DNA of 43,673 nucleotides from Nitrospirae bacterium CG2_30_53_67 (lineage in GTDB: Bacteria > CG2-30-53-67): NCBI GenBank assembly GCA_001873285.1, contig MNYV01000120.1, positions 1 through 43,673 of the forward strand. Direction: 5' to 3'. Positions 25,798-35,658 of this stretch are shown one piece after another. The translations under genes were made by a program, and so were the position numbers. Numbering within the stretch: position 1 is the stretch's first letter; every line of letters starts with the position of its first letter. A model generated the notes under the pieces. It was not told the DNA's origin and did no database searches. It saw only the letters and a program-made list of their open reading frames with translations.

Positions 25798-25894
25798 AAG
25801 GGTTCGAGGGTTCCAGGGGTCGAGGGGTCGAGTGTTTGTTTCCGATGAAATTCTCTTTGCACTTCACTTTGCCCCTTGAACCCTGGACCCCTTT
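25798..25894. repeat. GGGTCAAGG-type hairpin repeat between acsD and acsC
   Basis: GGTTCGAGGGTTCCAGGGG-type units (25800-25833) are mirrored by CCCCTTGAACCCTGGACCCC (25872-25891). Long hairpin possible. No 28-base terminal repeats, unlike the two TIR elements. Confidence 0.65.
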
Positions 25895-25956
25895 TGGTCA
25901 CAAAATGAGAAGGATCTGAAAAGGATAATATTAAAAGATAATATTAGGAGACAACA

Positions 25957-27297
25957 ATGGCCCTGACCGGTATAGAAATCTTCAAACACCTGCCCAAGAC
26001 CAACTGTAAGGACTGCGGGTTCCCGACCTGCCTGGCCTTTGCCATGAAGCTTGCGGCCAAGCAGGTCTCATTGGATGCCTGCCCGCATGCATCAGAAGAA
26101 GCCAAGGCCTTTTTGGGCGCGGCGTCGGCGCCTCCTGTGCGCAAGGTCGTGATCGGCGCCGGAGATGCGGCCTGGCCCCTCGGGGAGGAGACCGTCCTCT
26201 TCAGGCATGAAAAGAAATTCGTCAATCCCTGCGCGTACGCCGTCCAGGTCGGAGACAACGATCCGGAACTTGCGGCCAAGATCAAACAGATCGCGGACTT
26301 CAAGGTCGACCGGGTGGGGGTGAACTACGGTGTGAACATGATCGCGGTTCAGGACAGATCCGGCGGCGGGGCGGCCTTTTCAGCGGCCGTGAAAAAGGTT
26401 GTGGATGCAGCGCCCGGCCTGGGGGTCCTCCTCATGAGCCGGGACGCTCAAAGAATCGGTGCGGCCCTTTCGTCATGTGAAGGGAAGAAGCCGCTGGTCT
26501 ACGGAGCGGACAAAGAGAATCTGGAGCAGCTCCTCCCCCTGGTCAAAGGCAAGGCATCCCTGGTTCTCAGCGCCGGGAATCTGGACGAACTCTCGGCCAT
26601 GGCCGAAAAAGCCGCCGGCGCCGGCGTGGAAGACCTGATCCTGGACCCCATGCCGGGGAACGCCAGGGAGGCCCTGGAGAGATTCACGATGATGCGCCGC
26701 CTTGCCGTCAAGAAGAACTACAAACCCTTCGGGTATCCTCTTTTCATGAACGCCGTTCATGAGGATGCCCAGGTTGAGGGGGCGCTGGCCGCCCTCGGGA
26801 CCATGAAATACGCCTCGGTCATCCTGCTCGGGGCGCTCCGGTCGTGGGAGATGCTGGGCCTTCTCACGGGCAGGCTCAACATCTATACGGACCCGCAGAA
26901 ACCCATGCAGGTTGATCAGAAGATTTATGAAATGGGGACGGTCAACGGGAACTCTCCTTTGATTGTGACCACGAACTTCGCCCTGACTTATTTCATTGTG
27001 GCCGGTGAGATCGAGAACAGCAAGGTGCCGGCCAGGCTTGCCGTTCAGGACGTGGAAGGGTTATCCGTGCTCACGGCCTGGGCCGCCGGCAAGTTTACGG
27101 CAGGTTCCATTGCGAATTTTATCAAGGAATCCGGTGTGGAAAATCAGCTCGCGAAAAAGGAAGTCATCCTTCCTGGCTATGTCGCAGTCCTCTCCGGGTC
27201 ACTGGAAGACAAACTGGGCAACGGCTGGAAGGTGGTGGTCGGCCCCCGGGAAGCGAATCAAATCCCGCAATTCCTGAAAGCCCGGGCAAATGGATGA
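25957..27297 (+). CDS. acsC: Corrinoid iron-sulfur protein, large subunit
   Basis: Large (gamma) subunit. The N-terminal domain binds one [4Fe-4S] cluster through C17, C20, C25 and C42, used for reductive activation of cobalt. A TIM barrel follows, then a C-terminal cobamide-binding domain (LSVLTAWAAGKFTAGSIANF near 368-387, and PGYVAVLSG). 446 residues, normal. Its last codons overlap the start of a 49-codon ORF. Works with AcsD, AcsE, AcsB and the RACo-like activator at 41.2 kb. Confidence 0.96.
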   Translation: MALTGIEIFKHLPKTNCKDCGFPTCLAFAMKLAAKQVSLDACPHASEEAKAFLGAASAPPVRKVVIGAGDAAWPLGEETVLFRHEKKFVNPCAYAVQVGDNDPELAAKIKQIADFKVDRVGVNYGVNMIAVQDRSGGGAAFSAAVKKVVDAAPGLGVLLMSRDAQRIGAALSSCEGKKPLVYGADKENLEQLLPLVKGKASLVLSAGNLDELSAMAEKAAGAGVEDLILDPMPGNAREALERFTMMRRLAVKKNYKPFGYPLFMNAVHEDAQVEGALAALGTMKYASVILLGALRSWEMLGLLTGRLNIYTDPQKPMQVDQKIYEMGTVNGNSPLIVTTNFALTYFIVAGEIENSKVPARLAVQDVEGLSVLTAWAAGKFTAGSIANFIKESGVENQLAKKEVILPGYVAVLSGSLEDKLGNGWKVVVGPREANQIPQFLKARANG

Positions 27298-27439
27298 GAT
27301 CCTTGATCCGTTTGCGTATTTCCTGAAGGATCGTGTAAAATGGCAGATGAAAGGACCCCTGTTTCTGAACAGAGGCCTGAAAAGGATTTTCTTTGCGCAA
27401 AAAGTCATAAGAAGAGAAGATTTTTTATATGAATTGTGA
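27290..27439 (+). CDS. Unrecognised 49-residue ORF between acsC and acsB
   Basis: An ATG at 27290 overlaps the acsC stop and opens a 49-codon frame ending 18 bases before acsB, so it fills the spacer almost completely. The product would be basic and aromatic-rich: MDEILDPFAYFLKDRV at the start, then a Lys/Arg and Phe-rich middle (FLNRGLKRIFF) and an acidic end. No cysteines and no membrane segment. No clear ribosome site, but overlap with acsC would allow coupled translation. I know no family for it; it may be a chance frame. Confidence 0.4.
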   Translation: MDEILDPFAYFLKDRVKWQMKGPLFLNRGLKRIFFAQKVIRREDFLYEL

Positions 27440-27457
27440 AGTGAGGAGATATGGATT

Positions 27458-29659
27458 ATGTCAAAGCTGATTGCCTCGGCGGCCATACGCGCCTCTCATG
27501 AGATTCTTGAGAAAGTGGACAGCCTGTTGACGGAGGTTACGGCCGAGAAGGGCGAGGATTTCCAGTTTGAATTCATGGACACGGGATATTTTCTGCCCCA
27601 GATCTATGCCATGACCGGTTTTGCCGTCAAAACGCTCAAGGATATGCGCACGGCCCTTGAGGCCTATGCCCGCCCCCTTCTGAAACCGGTTCCCGAAGAA
27701 AAGGTCTATAAGCCTTATCTGGGTGAGGCCCTGGATGCAGGGATGGCCACCCTCTTTGCCCAGGAGATCCTGATGGCCCTGCGGTATATCAAGGGTCTGG
27801 AGCCGGTCACGGATCCGGAGATGAATCTGACCTACAATGGATTCATTACCGATTCGATCCTCCGGGACCTGGGTTTCCAGTTGGTGGACGGGTCCATGCC
27901 GGGCTACGTAGTCATCCTCGGCGCGGCCGAGAGCGACGAGCGGGCCGAGCAGATCGTGCGGGATCTCCAGCAGAAAAACATCCTGATCTTCCTGGCCGGC
28001 CATGTCAAGGGGAACAGTGTGACCAAGCAGCTTCACCGGAGAGGCGTGGAAATGGGCTGGCCGACCCGGATTGTCCCCCTGGGTCCGGATACCGAGCATA
28101 CGATCTATGCCTTGGACTGGGCGGCGCGGGCCGGGCTCACCTTCGGCGGGCTCAAGGCCGGGGATTATGCGCTCAATCTGAAATATTCCCTGAACCGGGT
28201 CTTTGCCTTTGCCATGGTCCTGGGGGATCTGGACGATATGAAATGGGCGACCGGCGCCGGGGCCATCAATCAGGGATTCCCTGCGGTTTGCGACACCGAT
28301 GTCCCGGAGATCCGGCCGAGAGGCGTGTGCACCTACGAGCACGTGGTCCGCGAACTGGATCAGGACAAGATCGTCCAGACCGCGATCGAGACCCGGGGCC
28401 TCAAGATCATCGTGGAAAAGCCGCCCATCCCCGTGGCGTATGGTCCGGCCTTCGAAGGAGAGCGGATCCGCAAGGAGGATACCTTCCTGGAGTTCGGGGG
28501 GAACCAGTCTCCTTCCTTCGAGCTGGTGAGGATGCTGAATCTGGATGAGGTTGAGGACGGCAAGGTTGAGCTCATCGGCACCGAAAACGTGGAGAAGTAC
28601 GAAGCCGGCGGGGTCGTTCCCCTCGGGGTGGTGATTGAAGTGGCCGGCCGGAAGATGCAGAAGGATTTCGAGCCGGTCCTCGAGAGGAAGACCCATGACT
28701 TCGTCAACATGGCCCAGGGGGTCTGGCACATGGGACAGCGGGACATCTGCTGGTCCAGGATCAGCAAAAGCGCCTTCAGCGAGGGTTTTCGGATTCACCA
28801 CTTCGGAGAGATTCACGTGGCCATGATGAAGTCCAAGTTTCCGGCCATCGTGGACAAGGTTCAGGTCAAGATCTACACGGACGAGAAAGACGTGGTTCGG
28901 CTCAGGGACGAGGCGCGGAAGGTCTACCATGAACGCGATATCCGTGTCGCCAACATGACCGACGAGTCCGTAGATACCTATTATTCCTGCCTCCTCTGCC
29001 AGTCCTTCGCGCCCAACCACGTCTGCGTGGTTTCACCCGAGAGACTCGGCCTCTGCGGCGCAGTCAACTGGATGGACGCCAAAGCCGCCTTCGAGATCAA
29101 CCCCACAGGCGGGAACCAGCCCGTGAAGAAGGGAGAGACCCTCGATGCGGTCAAGGGCCGTTGGACGGGTGTGGAAGAATACGTGAAGAAGGAGTCCCAC
29201 GGCGCGCTCGATGGGTTCTCGGCCTATTCCCTGATGGATGCGCCCATGACCTCCTGCGGATGCTTTGAGGCCATTGTGTCCGTGGTCCCTGAGGCCAACG
29301 GAATCATGATCGTGGACAGGGGATATCCGGGCATGACGCCGATCGGGATGAAGTTCTCCACCCTGGCGGGCACCGTGGGCGGAGGGACCCAGACGCCGGG
29401 TTTTACGGGAATCGGAAAGTATTTCATCACGAGCAGAAAGTTTTTAACGGCGGATGGAGGATTCAAGCGGATCGTCTGGCTCACGACGAGTATCAAAAAT
29501 CAGTTGGGCGAGGCGCTGAAGAAGCGGGCCGAGGAGATCGGGGAACCGGATCTCCTAAACAAGATCGCCGACGAGACCGTGGCGGTCGACGCCGAGCAGC
29601 TGGTCGCTTTTCTGACCGAGAAGGGGCATCCGGCCCTGACCATGGAGTCTATGTTCTGA
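27458..29659 (+). CDS. acsB: Acetyl-CoA synthase (CO-methylating), alpha subunit
   Basis: Joins CO, the methyl group of AcsCD and CoA into acetyl-CoA at the Ni-Ni-[4Fe-4S] A-cluster. The 733 residues match the bacterial three-domain enzyme (729 in Moorella). A-cluster cysteines are C511, C514, C523 and C533, and the distal-nickel loop is C600-G601-C602. Every one is exactly five residues after its Moorella counterpart. The N-terminal domain, missing from archaeal CdhC, binds CO dehydrogenase and is present. GAGGAG precedes the ATG. It is followed by acsA after 111 bases. Confidence 0.97.
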   Translation: MSKLIASAAIRASHEILEKVDSLLTEVTAEKGEDFQFEFMDTGYFLPQIYAMTGFAVKTLKDMRTALEAYARPLLKPVPEEKVYKPYLGEALDAGMATLFAQEILMALRYIKGLEPVTDPEMNLTYNGFITDSILRDLGFQLVDGSMPGYVVILGAAESDERAEQIVRDLQQKNILIFLAGHVKGNSVTKQLHRRGVEMGWPTRIVPLGPDTEHTIYALDWAARAGLTFGGLKAGDYALNLKYSLNRVFAFAMVLGDLDDMKWATGAGAINQGFPAVCDTDVPEIRPRGVCTYEHVVRELDQDKIVQTAIETRGLKIIVEKPPIPVAYGPAFEGERIRKEDTFLEFGGNQSPSFELVRMLNLDEVEDGKVELIGTENVEKYEAGGVVPLGVVIEVAGRKMQKDFEPVLERKTHDFVNMAQGVWHMGQRDICWSRISKSAFSEGFRIHHFGEIHVAMMKSKFPAIVDKVQVKIYTDEKDVVRLRDEARKVYHERDIRVANMTDESVDTYYSCLLCQSFAPNHVCVVSPERLGLCGAVNWMDAKAAFEINPTGGNQPVKKGETLDAVKGRWTGVEEYVKKESHGALDGFSAYSLMDAPMTSCGCFEAIVSVVPEANGIMIVDRGYPGMTPIGMKFSTLAGTVGGGTQTPGFTGIGKYFITSRKFLTADGGFKRIVWLTTSIKNQLGEALKKRAEEIGEPDLLNKIADETVAVDAEQLVAFLTEKGHPALTMESMF

Positions 29660-29770
29660 TCACAGGCCTCCGGAGGATAATCCCTCGGTTCCTTTTTCGG
29701 GTATACGGAGCCGGCGAATATCAAAAGGAAAATTTCAACCTGCAGAGGGGGAAGTAAAGGAGCAGCCCTG

Positions 29771-31765
29771 ATGAGCAAAGAAATCAGTACGCAAGATCTG
29801 ATCAACATGACCATTGACGAGACGGCCAAGGATCTCCTGAAGGTGGCGGAAAGAGAGGGGATCTCCACCGCCTTCAAGCGAGCGATTGAGGTCAAGCCCT
29901 GCCCCATCGGCAGGGATGGGATGTGCTGCAAGCACTGCTTCATGGGCCCCTGCCGGATCACGCCCAAAACGCCGAACGGCGTTTGCGGGGCCGATGTGGA
30001 TACGATCGCAGCCCGGAACTTCGGACGGATGGTCGCCGCGGGCGCGGCAGCCCATGCCGACCACGGGAGAGACATGGCCTTCATCCTCCTCGCCGCTTCC
30101 CGGGGAGAGACCGAGGGAATCAAGATCAAGGACGTAAAAAAGCTCCATGCCGTGGCCGGGCATCTGAAGATCGATATCCAGGGAAAGACCACGGAGAAGA
30201 TCGGTGAGGAAGCGGCGCTGAAGTTCCTCGAAGACTTCGGGCGCCAGAAGGGGGATATCAACTATATCCGGAGGGCGCCGAAGAAAAGGCAGGAACTCTG
30301 GAAGCAGAAGAATCTCCTCCCGAGGGGGCTCGACCGTGAGATTGTGGAGATGATGCACCGGACCCACATGGGCGTGGACCAGGACCCCAAGAGCCTGCTC
30401 CACCATACGCTTAGGACCTCTCTGACCGACGGCTGGGGCGGGGCCATGATAGCCACGGACGTGTCCGACATCCTGTACGGGACACCCACGCCGGTTAAGG
30501 CCAAGATGAGCGTCGGCCTCCTCAAGGAGGACGAGGTGAACATCATCGTGCACGGCCATGAGCCGTCTTTGTCCGAGATGATGGTCGTGGCATCGCAGGA
30601 GCCGGAGATGCTCACATACGCCAAGAGCAAAGGGGCCAACGGGATCAACCTGGCAGGCATCTGCTGCACCGCGAACGAGGTGCTCATGCGCCAGGGGATC
30701 GGCTCCGCCGGGAACTTCCTGAACCAGGAGCTCACGATCCTCACCGGCGCCGTGGAGGCCATGGTCGTGGATGTGCAGTGCATCATGGAATCCCTGGCAG
30801 ACGTGGCTAAGCATTATCACACCAAGCTGATCACGAGTTCACCCAAGGCCCATATTCCCGGGGCCATTCATATCGAATTCGACGAGGAGCATGCCATGAC
30901 CGTGGCCCGCAAGGTCCTGAGGACGGCCATTGATAATTTCCCCAACCGCAAGAAGGGCGCCATCACCCTTCCGGACTACGTGAGCGAGGCCATCGGCGGT
31001 TTCTCTCATGAGTATATCAAATATATGCAGGGCGGGACCTACCGGGGTTCGTTCAGACCTTTAAATGACGCCATCATGGACGGACGGATCCAGGGCGTGG
31101 TCGGGATCGTGGGATGCAACAACCCGCGCAACGTTCATGACTCCGAAATCGTGGAGCTGGCCAAGGAGTTCATCAGCCGGGATATCCTGGTGGTGACCAC
31201 GGGGTGCGGCGGGATCGCCTGCGGGAAGCAGGGGATGCTCGCTCCCGAGACCATGGCGGCCGCCGGCCCGGGTCTCAGAGAGGTCTGTGAGGCCATCGGG
31301 ATCTCTCCGGTCCTCCATGTGGGATCCTGCGTGGACAACACCCGGATTCTCACCATCGCGACCGACATGGTCAAGGAAGGCGGCCTGGGAGACGATATCA
31401 GCGATCTTCCCGCGGTCGGTCTCTGTCCGGAATGGATGTCGGAGAAGGCCCTGGCCATCGGCTGTTACTTCGTAGCCTCCGGGGTCTATACGATCTTCGG
31501 CGTAGGCTCTCCGGTCTCGGGGAGCGAAAACGTCACCCGGATGATGAGCGAAGGCTGGGAGCAGGAGGTCGGCGGCAGGCTCGAATTTATCCCCGATCGG
31601 CAGAAGGTCATCGAGAAGACCATTGAGCACATCACCAGGAAGAGAAAGGCCCTCGGGATCACCGAATATGCGAAAGGGAAGTTCGGGGCGCAGAAGGTCC
31701 TGATGGATATGACAGACCGCCGGAAACTCGAAGACGAACAGAAGAAAGCGATGGCAGGCAAATGA
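29771..31765 (+). CDS. acsA: Carbon-monoxide dehydrogenase, catalytic (beta) subunit
   Basis: Ni-Fe CO dehydrogenase that interconverts CO2 and CO for AcsB. 664 residues. The N terminus has the B/D-cluster cysteines (CPIGRDGMCCKHCFMGPCR near 44-62). C-cluster ligands are recognisable: the histidine in VHGHEP, then cysteines in AGICCTANE, DVQCIME, GIVGCNNPR, TTGCGGIACGKQG and HVGSCVDN. AAAGGAG precedes the ATG. The stop overlaps the start of the NuoE-like gene by ATGA, tying CO dehydrogenase expression to the formate dehydrogenase cassette. Confidence 0.97.
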   Translation: MSKEISTQDLINMTIDETAKDLLKVAEREGISTAFKRAIEVKPCPIGRDGMCCKHCFMGPCRITPKTPNGVCGADVDTIAARNFGRMVAAGAAAHADHGRDMAFILLAASRGETEGIKIKDVKKLHAVAGHLKIDIQGKTTEKIGEEAALKFLEDFGRQKGDINYIRRAPKKRQELWKQKNLLPRGLDREIVEMMHRTHMGVDQDPKSLLHHTLRTSLTDGWGGAMIATDVSDILYGTPTPVKAKMSVGLLKEDEVNIIVHGHEPSLSEMMVVASQEPEMLTYAKSKGANGINLAGICCTANEVLMRQGIGSAGNFLNQELTILTGAVEAMVVDVQCIMESLADVAKHYHTKLITSSPKAHIPGAIHIEFDEEHAMTVARKVLRTAIDNFPNRKKGAITLPDYVSEAIGGFSHEYIKYMQGGTYRGSFRPLNDAIMDGRIQGVVGIVGCNNPRNVHDSEIVELAKEFISRDILVVTTGCGGIACGKQGMLAPETMAAAGPGLREVCEAIGISPVLHVGSCVDNTRILTIATDMVKEGGLGDDISDLPAVGLCPEWMSEKALAIGCYFVASGVYTIFGVGSPVSGSENVTRMMSEGWEQEVGGRLEFIPDRQKVIEKTIEHITRKRKALGITEYAKGKFGAQKVLMDMTDRRKLEDEQKKAMAGK

Positions 31766-32313
31766 AGAAGAAGAGTCAACCTTCCTCTGTAAAAAAGGGT
31801 GAGGAAGAAAAGAAACGGGCAAGAAAAATGCCGAAGGACAAGACGGTCGTGGATGAAGGGATTGATCTGACTCCTGTGGACGAAATCGTCGCGCGTTTTC
31901 ATGGGGTAAAAGGCGCTCTGATCCCTGTGCTCCAGGAGGTTCAAGGTCATTACGGCTACATCCCCGAGGAGGCGGTCAAATTGATCGCAGAGGGGCTGCG
32001 CCTCTTTGCAAGCAGTATTTATGGGGTGATGACCTTTTACACCCAGTTTCACCTCAAGCCCCGCGGCAAGAACATTATCCGGGTCTGCTGCGGCACGGCC
32101 TGCCACGTCAGGGGCGGAGAGAGGGTGAGAAGCAAGTTCCAGGAGATCCTCAAGGTTTCCATGGGAGAAACCACCGATGACCGTCTCTTCACCCTGGAGC
32201 AGGTGGCCTGTATCGGCGCCTGTTCCCTGGCGCCGTCCATGATGGTCAACGATGAGGTGCACGGCCACGTCACCCCCGATGAGGCAGTGAAGATCCTGGA
32301 TCAGTATAAATAA
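31762..32313 (+). CDS. NuoE/HydA-type [2Fe-2S] thioredoxin-like subunit
   Basis: A 183-residue subunit of an NAD(P)-linked oxidoreductase. After a ~30-residue lysine-rich N terminus comes the NuoE helical domain (LIPVLQEVQGHYGYIPEEAVKLIAEGL). The thioredoxin-like fold follows, with [2Fe-2S] ligands in CCGTACHVRGG and then VACIGACSLAP. Homologues are NuoE, HoxE, HydC and StnA. It starts inside the acsA stop (ATGA). It most likely works with the following NuoF-GltD fusion and FdhA rather than with complex I, since no other nuo genes are present. Confidence 0.9.
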   Translation: MKKKSQPSSVKKGEEEKKRARKMPKDKTVVDEGIDLTPVDEIVARFHGVKGALIPVLQEVQGHYGYIPEEAVKLIAEGLRLFASSIYGVMTFYTQFHLKPRGKNIIRVCCGTACHVRGGERVRSKFQEILKVSMGETTDDRLFTLEQVACIGACSLAPSMMVNDEVHGHVTPDEAVKILDQYK

Positions 32314-32315
32314 CC

Positions 32316-32368
32316 GTTCAAGCCGTTCAAATGGTTTAAACGGCTTGAATCATTTGAATCGATTGAAC
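32316..32368. repeat. Short inverted repeat between the NuoE-like and NuoF-GltD genes
   Basis: GTTCAAGCCGTTCAAATG pairs with CATTTGAATCGATTGAAC (15 of 18). An alternative inner stem AAGCCGTT/AACGGCTT is also possible. No U-run, so it is not an obvious terminator. Confidence 0.5.
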
Positions 32369-32393
32369 CGGACAGCTATTTAAGGTAATACCC

Positions 32394-35300
32394 ATGGCCA
32401 CACAGAAGAAGAAAAGCGCCTCCAAAACCAAGCCGGAGAAGACCTCGGCGCCCAAGGGCAAGAGTGCGGGGAGGGAAGGCGTATCCAAGACCCGGACGTC
32501 GAACCGGAAGACCCGCATCCTGGTGGGGATGGGGACATGCGGCCGGGCGGCTGGGGCGCTGAAGGTCTATGATCTCCTGTCGGATCTGATCAAACGGAAC
32601 AAGGTGGATGCCGAGGTGACACAGACGGGCTGCATCGGGATGTGTTCTCAGGAAGTTCTGATAGACGTGCAGCTCCAGGGCAGGACGCGTGTTCTCTACG
32701 GGAACCTCAGCCCGGTCAAGGATGGGTATCGTCAGGTCATAGAGAAGATTGTGGAAGATCATCTCATGAACGGCCGGGTCTGCAAAGAGCACGCCTTCGC
32801 TCAGATCAAGCCGGTCAACGGGGAGCAGCCTTATGATGGGATCCCCTTTTATGAGGATCTATCGTTTAATTCCGCTCAGGAACGGATCGTCCTTAGAAAT
32901 TGCGGATCCATGGACCCGGAGAGCATTGATGAGTATATCACTCGAGACGGATACCGGGCATTGACCCGCGTCCTGAAAGAGATGACTCCCGAAGGGGTGG
33001 TGGATGAGGTCAAACGTTCCGGGCTTCGGGGCAGAGGCGGCGCCGGATTTCCCACGGGCTTGAAATGGGGTTTCGCCGCTATGGCCAAAGGCGACGTGAA
33101 GTACATGATCTGTAATGCCGATGAGGGAGACCCCGGCGCCTTCATGGACCGATCGGTCCTGGAGGGGGATCCCCATTCCGTACTGGAAGGGATGGTGATC
33201 GGCGGATACGCGATGGGCGCCCATACCGGGTATATTTACGTCCGCGCCGAATATCCCCTGGCCGTGAAACGCCTGAAGATCGCCATTGCCCAGGCCGAGG
33301 AGCGGGGCTTCCTCGGCAGGAATATCCTGGGGTCCGGATTTGACTTTGAGATCCATATCAAGCAGGGGGCCGGCGCCTTTGTCTGCGGTGAGGAGACGGC
33401 CCTGATCGCCTCCATCGAAGGGAAGAGGGGGATGCCCCGGCCCAAGCCGCCCTTTCCTGCCAACCAGGGTCTCTGGGGGAAACCTACCAATATCAACAAT
33501 GTGGAGACCCTGGCCAACATCGCCCCCATTATCCTCCGCGGCGGAGAGTGGTATGCGGGATTCGGCGCCGAGAAGAGCAAGGGGACCAAGGTCTTCGCCC
33601 TGGCCGGCAAGATCAATAAGCCGGGCCTGATCGAGGTCCCTATGGGGACGTCTCTACGCAGCATCATCTACGATATCGGCGGCGGATGCCCCCAGGGGAA
33701 AAAATTCAAGGCCGTGCAGACCGGCGGGCCTTCGGGCGGGTGTATCCCCGCCTCCCTGATTGATACGTCGGTCGATTACGAATCTCTGGTCAAGCTGGGA
33801 ACCATTATGGGATCCGGCGGCATGGTGATCATGGATGAGGGGACCTGCATGGTGGAGATGGCGCGGTATTTCCTGCACTTCACCCAGGATGAATCCTGCG
33901 GCAAGTGCGTCCCCTGCCGCATCGGGACCAAGAGGATGCTGGAGATCCTGGAGAGGATCGTCAACGGCAAGGGGGAGGCGGGCGACGTGGATCTCCTGAA
34001 GGACCTGGGAGAAGATATCAAGGCGGCTTCCCTCTGCGGTCTCGGCCGGACTGCGCCCAACCCCGTTCTCAGCACCATCCGGTATTTTCAGGATGAGTAT
34101 GAAGCTCACATCAAGTATAAACGATGTCCTTCATTCGTCTGCAAGGAAATCATATCTTCCGCCTGCCAGCATACCTGCCCGATCGGCACAGAGGCATCGG
34201 TCTATACGGCCTTAATCGCCCATGGACGTTTTGAGGAGGCCGTTCAGATCATCAGGAAAGACAATCCGTTGGCGAGCGTCTGTGCGAGGGTTTGCCATCA
34301 TCCTTGTGAACTCACGTGCAAGGCGGGTGAAGGAGGAGGAAAACCCATCGCCATCAGGGCCTTGAAACGCTTTGCCATGGACTATGCCCGCAAAAAAAAG
34401 ATAAAAGCCCAAATTCCAAGGAAGGAATTAAAGAATCAGAAGGCTGCCGTGATCGGCTCCGGGCCGGCCGGGTTGACGGCGGGTTACTTCCTTGCCCTGA
34501 AAGGCTATGACGTCACGATTTTTGAGGCCAAGACTGTTGTGGGCGGCATGCTCAGAATTGCCATACCTGAATACCGCTTGCCCAAAGAAGTTTTTGGCCT
34601 CGATCTTGCTTTCATGGAAGATGCGGGGGTAAAATTCAAAACGGGCGCCGCATTGGGAAAAGATATTTCTATTGACAGCCTCTTTGAGGAAGGCTATAAG
34701 GCGATATTTATTGCGATCGGTTCCCACCAGTCGATGAAACTGGGTATTCCCGGCGAAGAGACCCAGGGCATGATTCCTTCCCTGAGGTTTCTTGAAGCAG
34801 CCAATACCGGCCGGAAGATCGAGATCGGGAAGAGGGTCGTGGTTCTCGGCGGCGGCAACTCCGCTGTGGATTCGGCCAGGACTGCACACCGCATCAAAGG
34901 GACAGAGAAGATCGCCCTCCTTTACAGAAGGACAAGGTCGGAGATGCCTGCCTATACCGAGGAGATAGAGGCGGCCCTGGAAGAAGGCGTTGAAATGCAA
35001 TTTCTGACCGCACCGGTCAAGGCGCTCAGTCGGAACGGAAAGGTATGCGGTTTGGAATGCGTCCGCATGAAATTGGGGGAGCTTGATAAAAGCGGAAGGG
35101 CAAGGCCTGTTCCTATTGAAGGTTCTGAGTTCGTGGTTGATGCGGACACCGTGATCGTGGCGATCGGTGAACAACCCGACACGTCCTCCATTCATGAAAG
35201 GGACGGGCTTGAGGTCTCTCAAAGGAACACGCTCGTGGCGGATCCGGAGACCCTGGCGACGTCACGGGAAGGTGTTTTTGCCGGCGGAGACGTGGTGACA

Positions 35301-35621
35301 GGTTCCAATACCGTCATCCATGCCATGCAGGCCGGCAGGAAGGCGGCTGAATCCATGGATCAATATCTCAAAGGTGAGAGTCTGGAAAAAAGATATGATG
35401 TGACCAGGCCCTCTCGATATATCGAACCGGTCTCGCTTACCGTTGAGGAAATCATGGAAGCAGACCGTCCTCCGATGCCCCTGCTCCCGGTTGAGAAGAG
35501 GAAGAACAATTTCAGAGAAGTGGAGCTTGGGTTTGCCGAAGAAACGGCGGTTAAAGAGGCCAAGCGATGTCTCAGGTGCGAATTGAGCACGCTGGACGGG
35601 CAAAAGCCGTTCAGGAAATAG
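32394..35621 (+). CDS. NuoF-like NADH/FMN subunit fused to a GltD/NfnB-like FAD-NAD(P) domain
   Basis: A 1075-residue iron-sulfur flavoprotein. In order: a Lys/Ser/Thr-rich N terminus (1-40); a thioredoxin-like [2Fe-2S] domain with C49, C80 and C84; a NuoF domain with GLRGRGGAGFPTGLKW, NADEGDPGAFMDR and the [4Fe-4S] motif C502, C505, C508 plus a later cysteine; then from about 575 a GltD/NfnB-like part with its own cysteine-rich N-terminal region (CQHTCPIG, CARVCHHPCELTC), FAD motif VIGSGPAGLTAGYF near 684, and a second dinucleotide motif VVLGGGNSAVDSAR near 816. It thus has two potential pyridine-nucleotide sites, like StnB and StnC of the Sporomusa-type transhydrogenase joined in one chain. 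It sits between a NuoE-like gene and fdhA. Electron bifurcation is inferred. Confidence 0.9.
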   Translation: MATQKKKSASKTKPEKTSAPKGKSAGREGVSKTRTSNRKTRILVGMGTCGRAAGALKVYDLLSDLIKRNKVDAEVTQTGCIGMCSQEVLIDVQLQGRTRVLYGNLSPVKDGYRQVIEKIVEDHLMNGRVCKEHAFAQIKPVNGEQPYDGIPFYEDLSFNSAQERIVLRNCGSMDPESIDEYITRDGYRALTRVLKEMTPEGVVDEVKRSGLRGRGGAGFPTGLKWGFAAMAKGDVKYMICNADEGDPGAFMDRSVLEGDPHSVLEGMVIGGYAMGAHTGYIYVRAEYPLAVKRLKIAIAQAEERGFLGRNILGSGFDFEIHIKQGAGAFVCGEETALIASIEGKRGMPRPKPPFPANQGLWGKPTNINNVETLANIAPIILRGGEWYAGFGAEKSKGTKVFALAGKINKPGLIEVPMGTSLRSIIYDIGGGCPQGKKFKAVQTGGPSGGCIPASLIDTSVDYESLVKLGTIMGSGGMVIMDEGTCMVEMARYFLHFTQDESCGKCVPCRIGTKRMLEILERIVNGKGEAGDVDLLKDLGEDIKAASLCGLGRTAPNPVLSTIRYFQDEYEAHIKYKRCPSFVCKEIISSACQHTCPIGTEASVYTALIAHGRFEEAVQIIRKDNPLASVCARVCHHPCELTCKAGEGGGKPIAIRALKRFAMDYARKKKIKAQIPRKELKNQKAAVIGSGPAGLTAGYFLALKGYDVTIFEAKTVVGGMLRIAIPEYRLPKEVFGLDLAFMEDAGVKFKTGAALGKDISIDSLFEEGYKAIFIAIGSHQSMKLGIPGEETQGMIPSLRFLEAANTGRKIEIGKRVVVLGGGNSAVDSARTAHRIKGTEKIALLYRRTRSEMPAYTEEIEAALEEGVEMQFLTAPVKALSRNGKVCGLECVRMKLGELDKSGRARPVPIEGSEFVVDADTVIVAIGEQPDTSSIHERDGLEVSQRNTLVADPETLATSREGVFAGGDVVTGSNTVIHAMQAGRKAAESMDQYLKGESLEKRYDVTRPSRYIEPVSLTVEEIMEADRPPMPLLPVEKRKNNFREVELGFAEETAVKEAKRCLRCELSTLDGQKPFRK

Positions 35622-35658
35622 CCGTGAGGAAAAGAAACCATTCATAAGAAGGTTTGAG

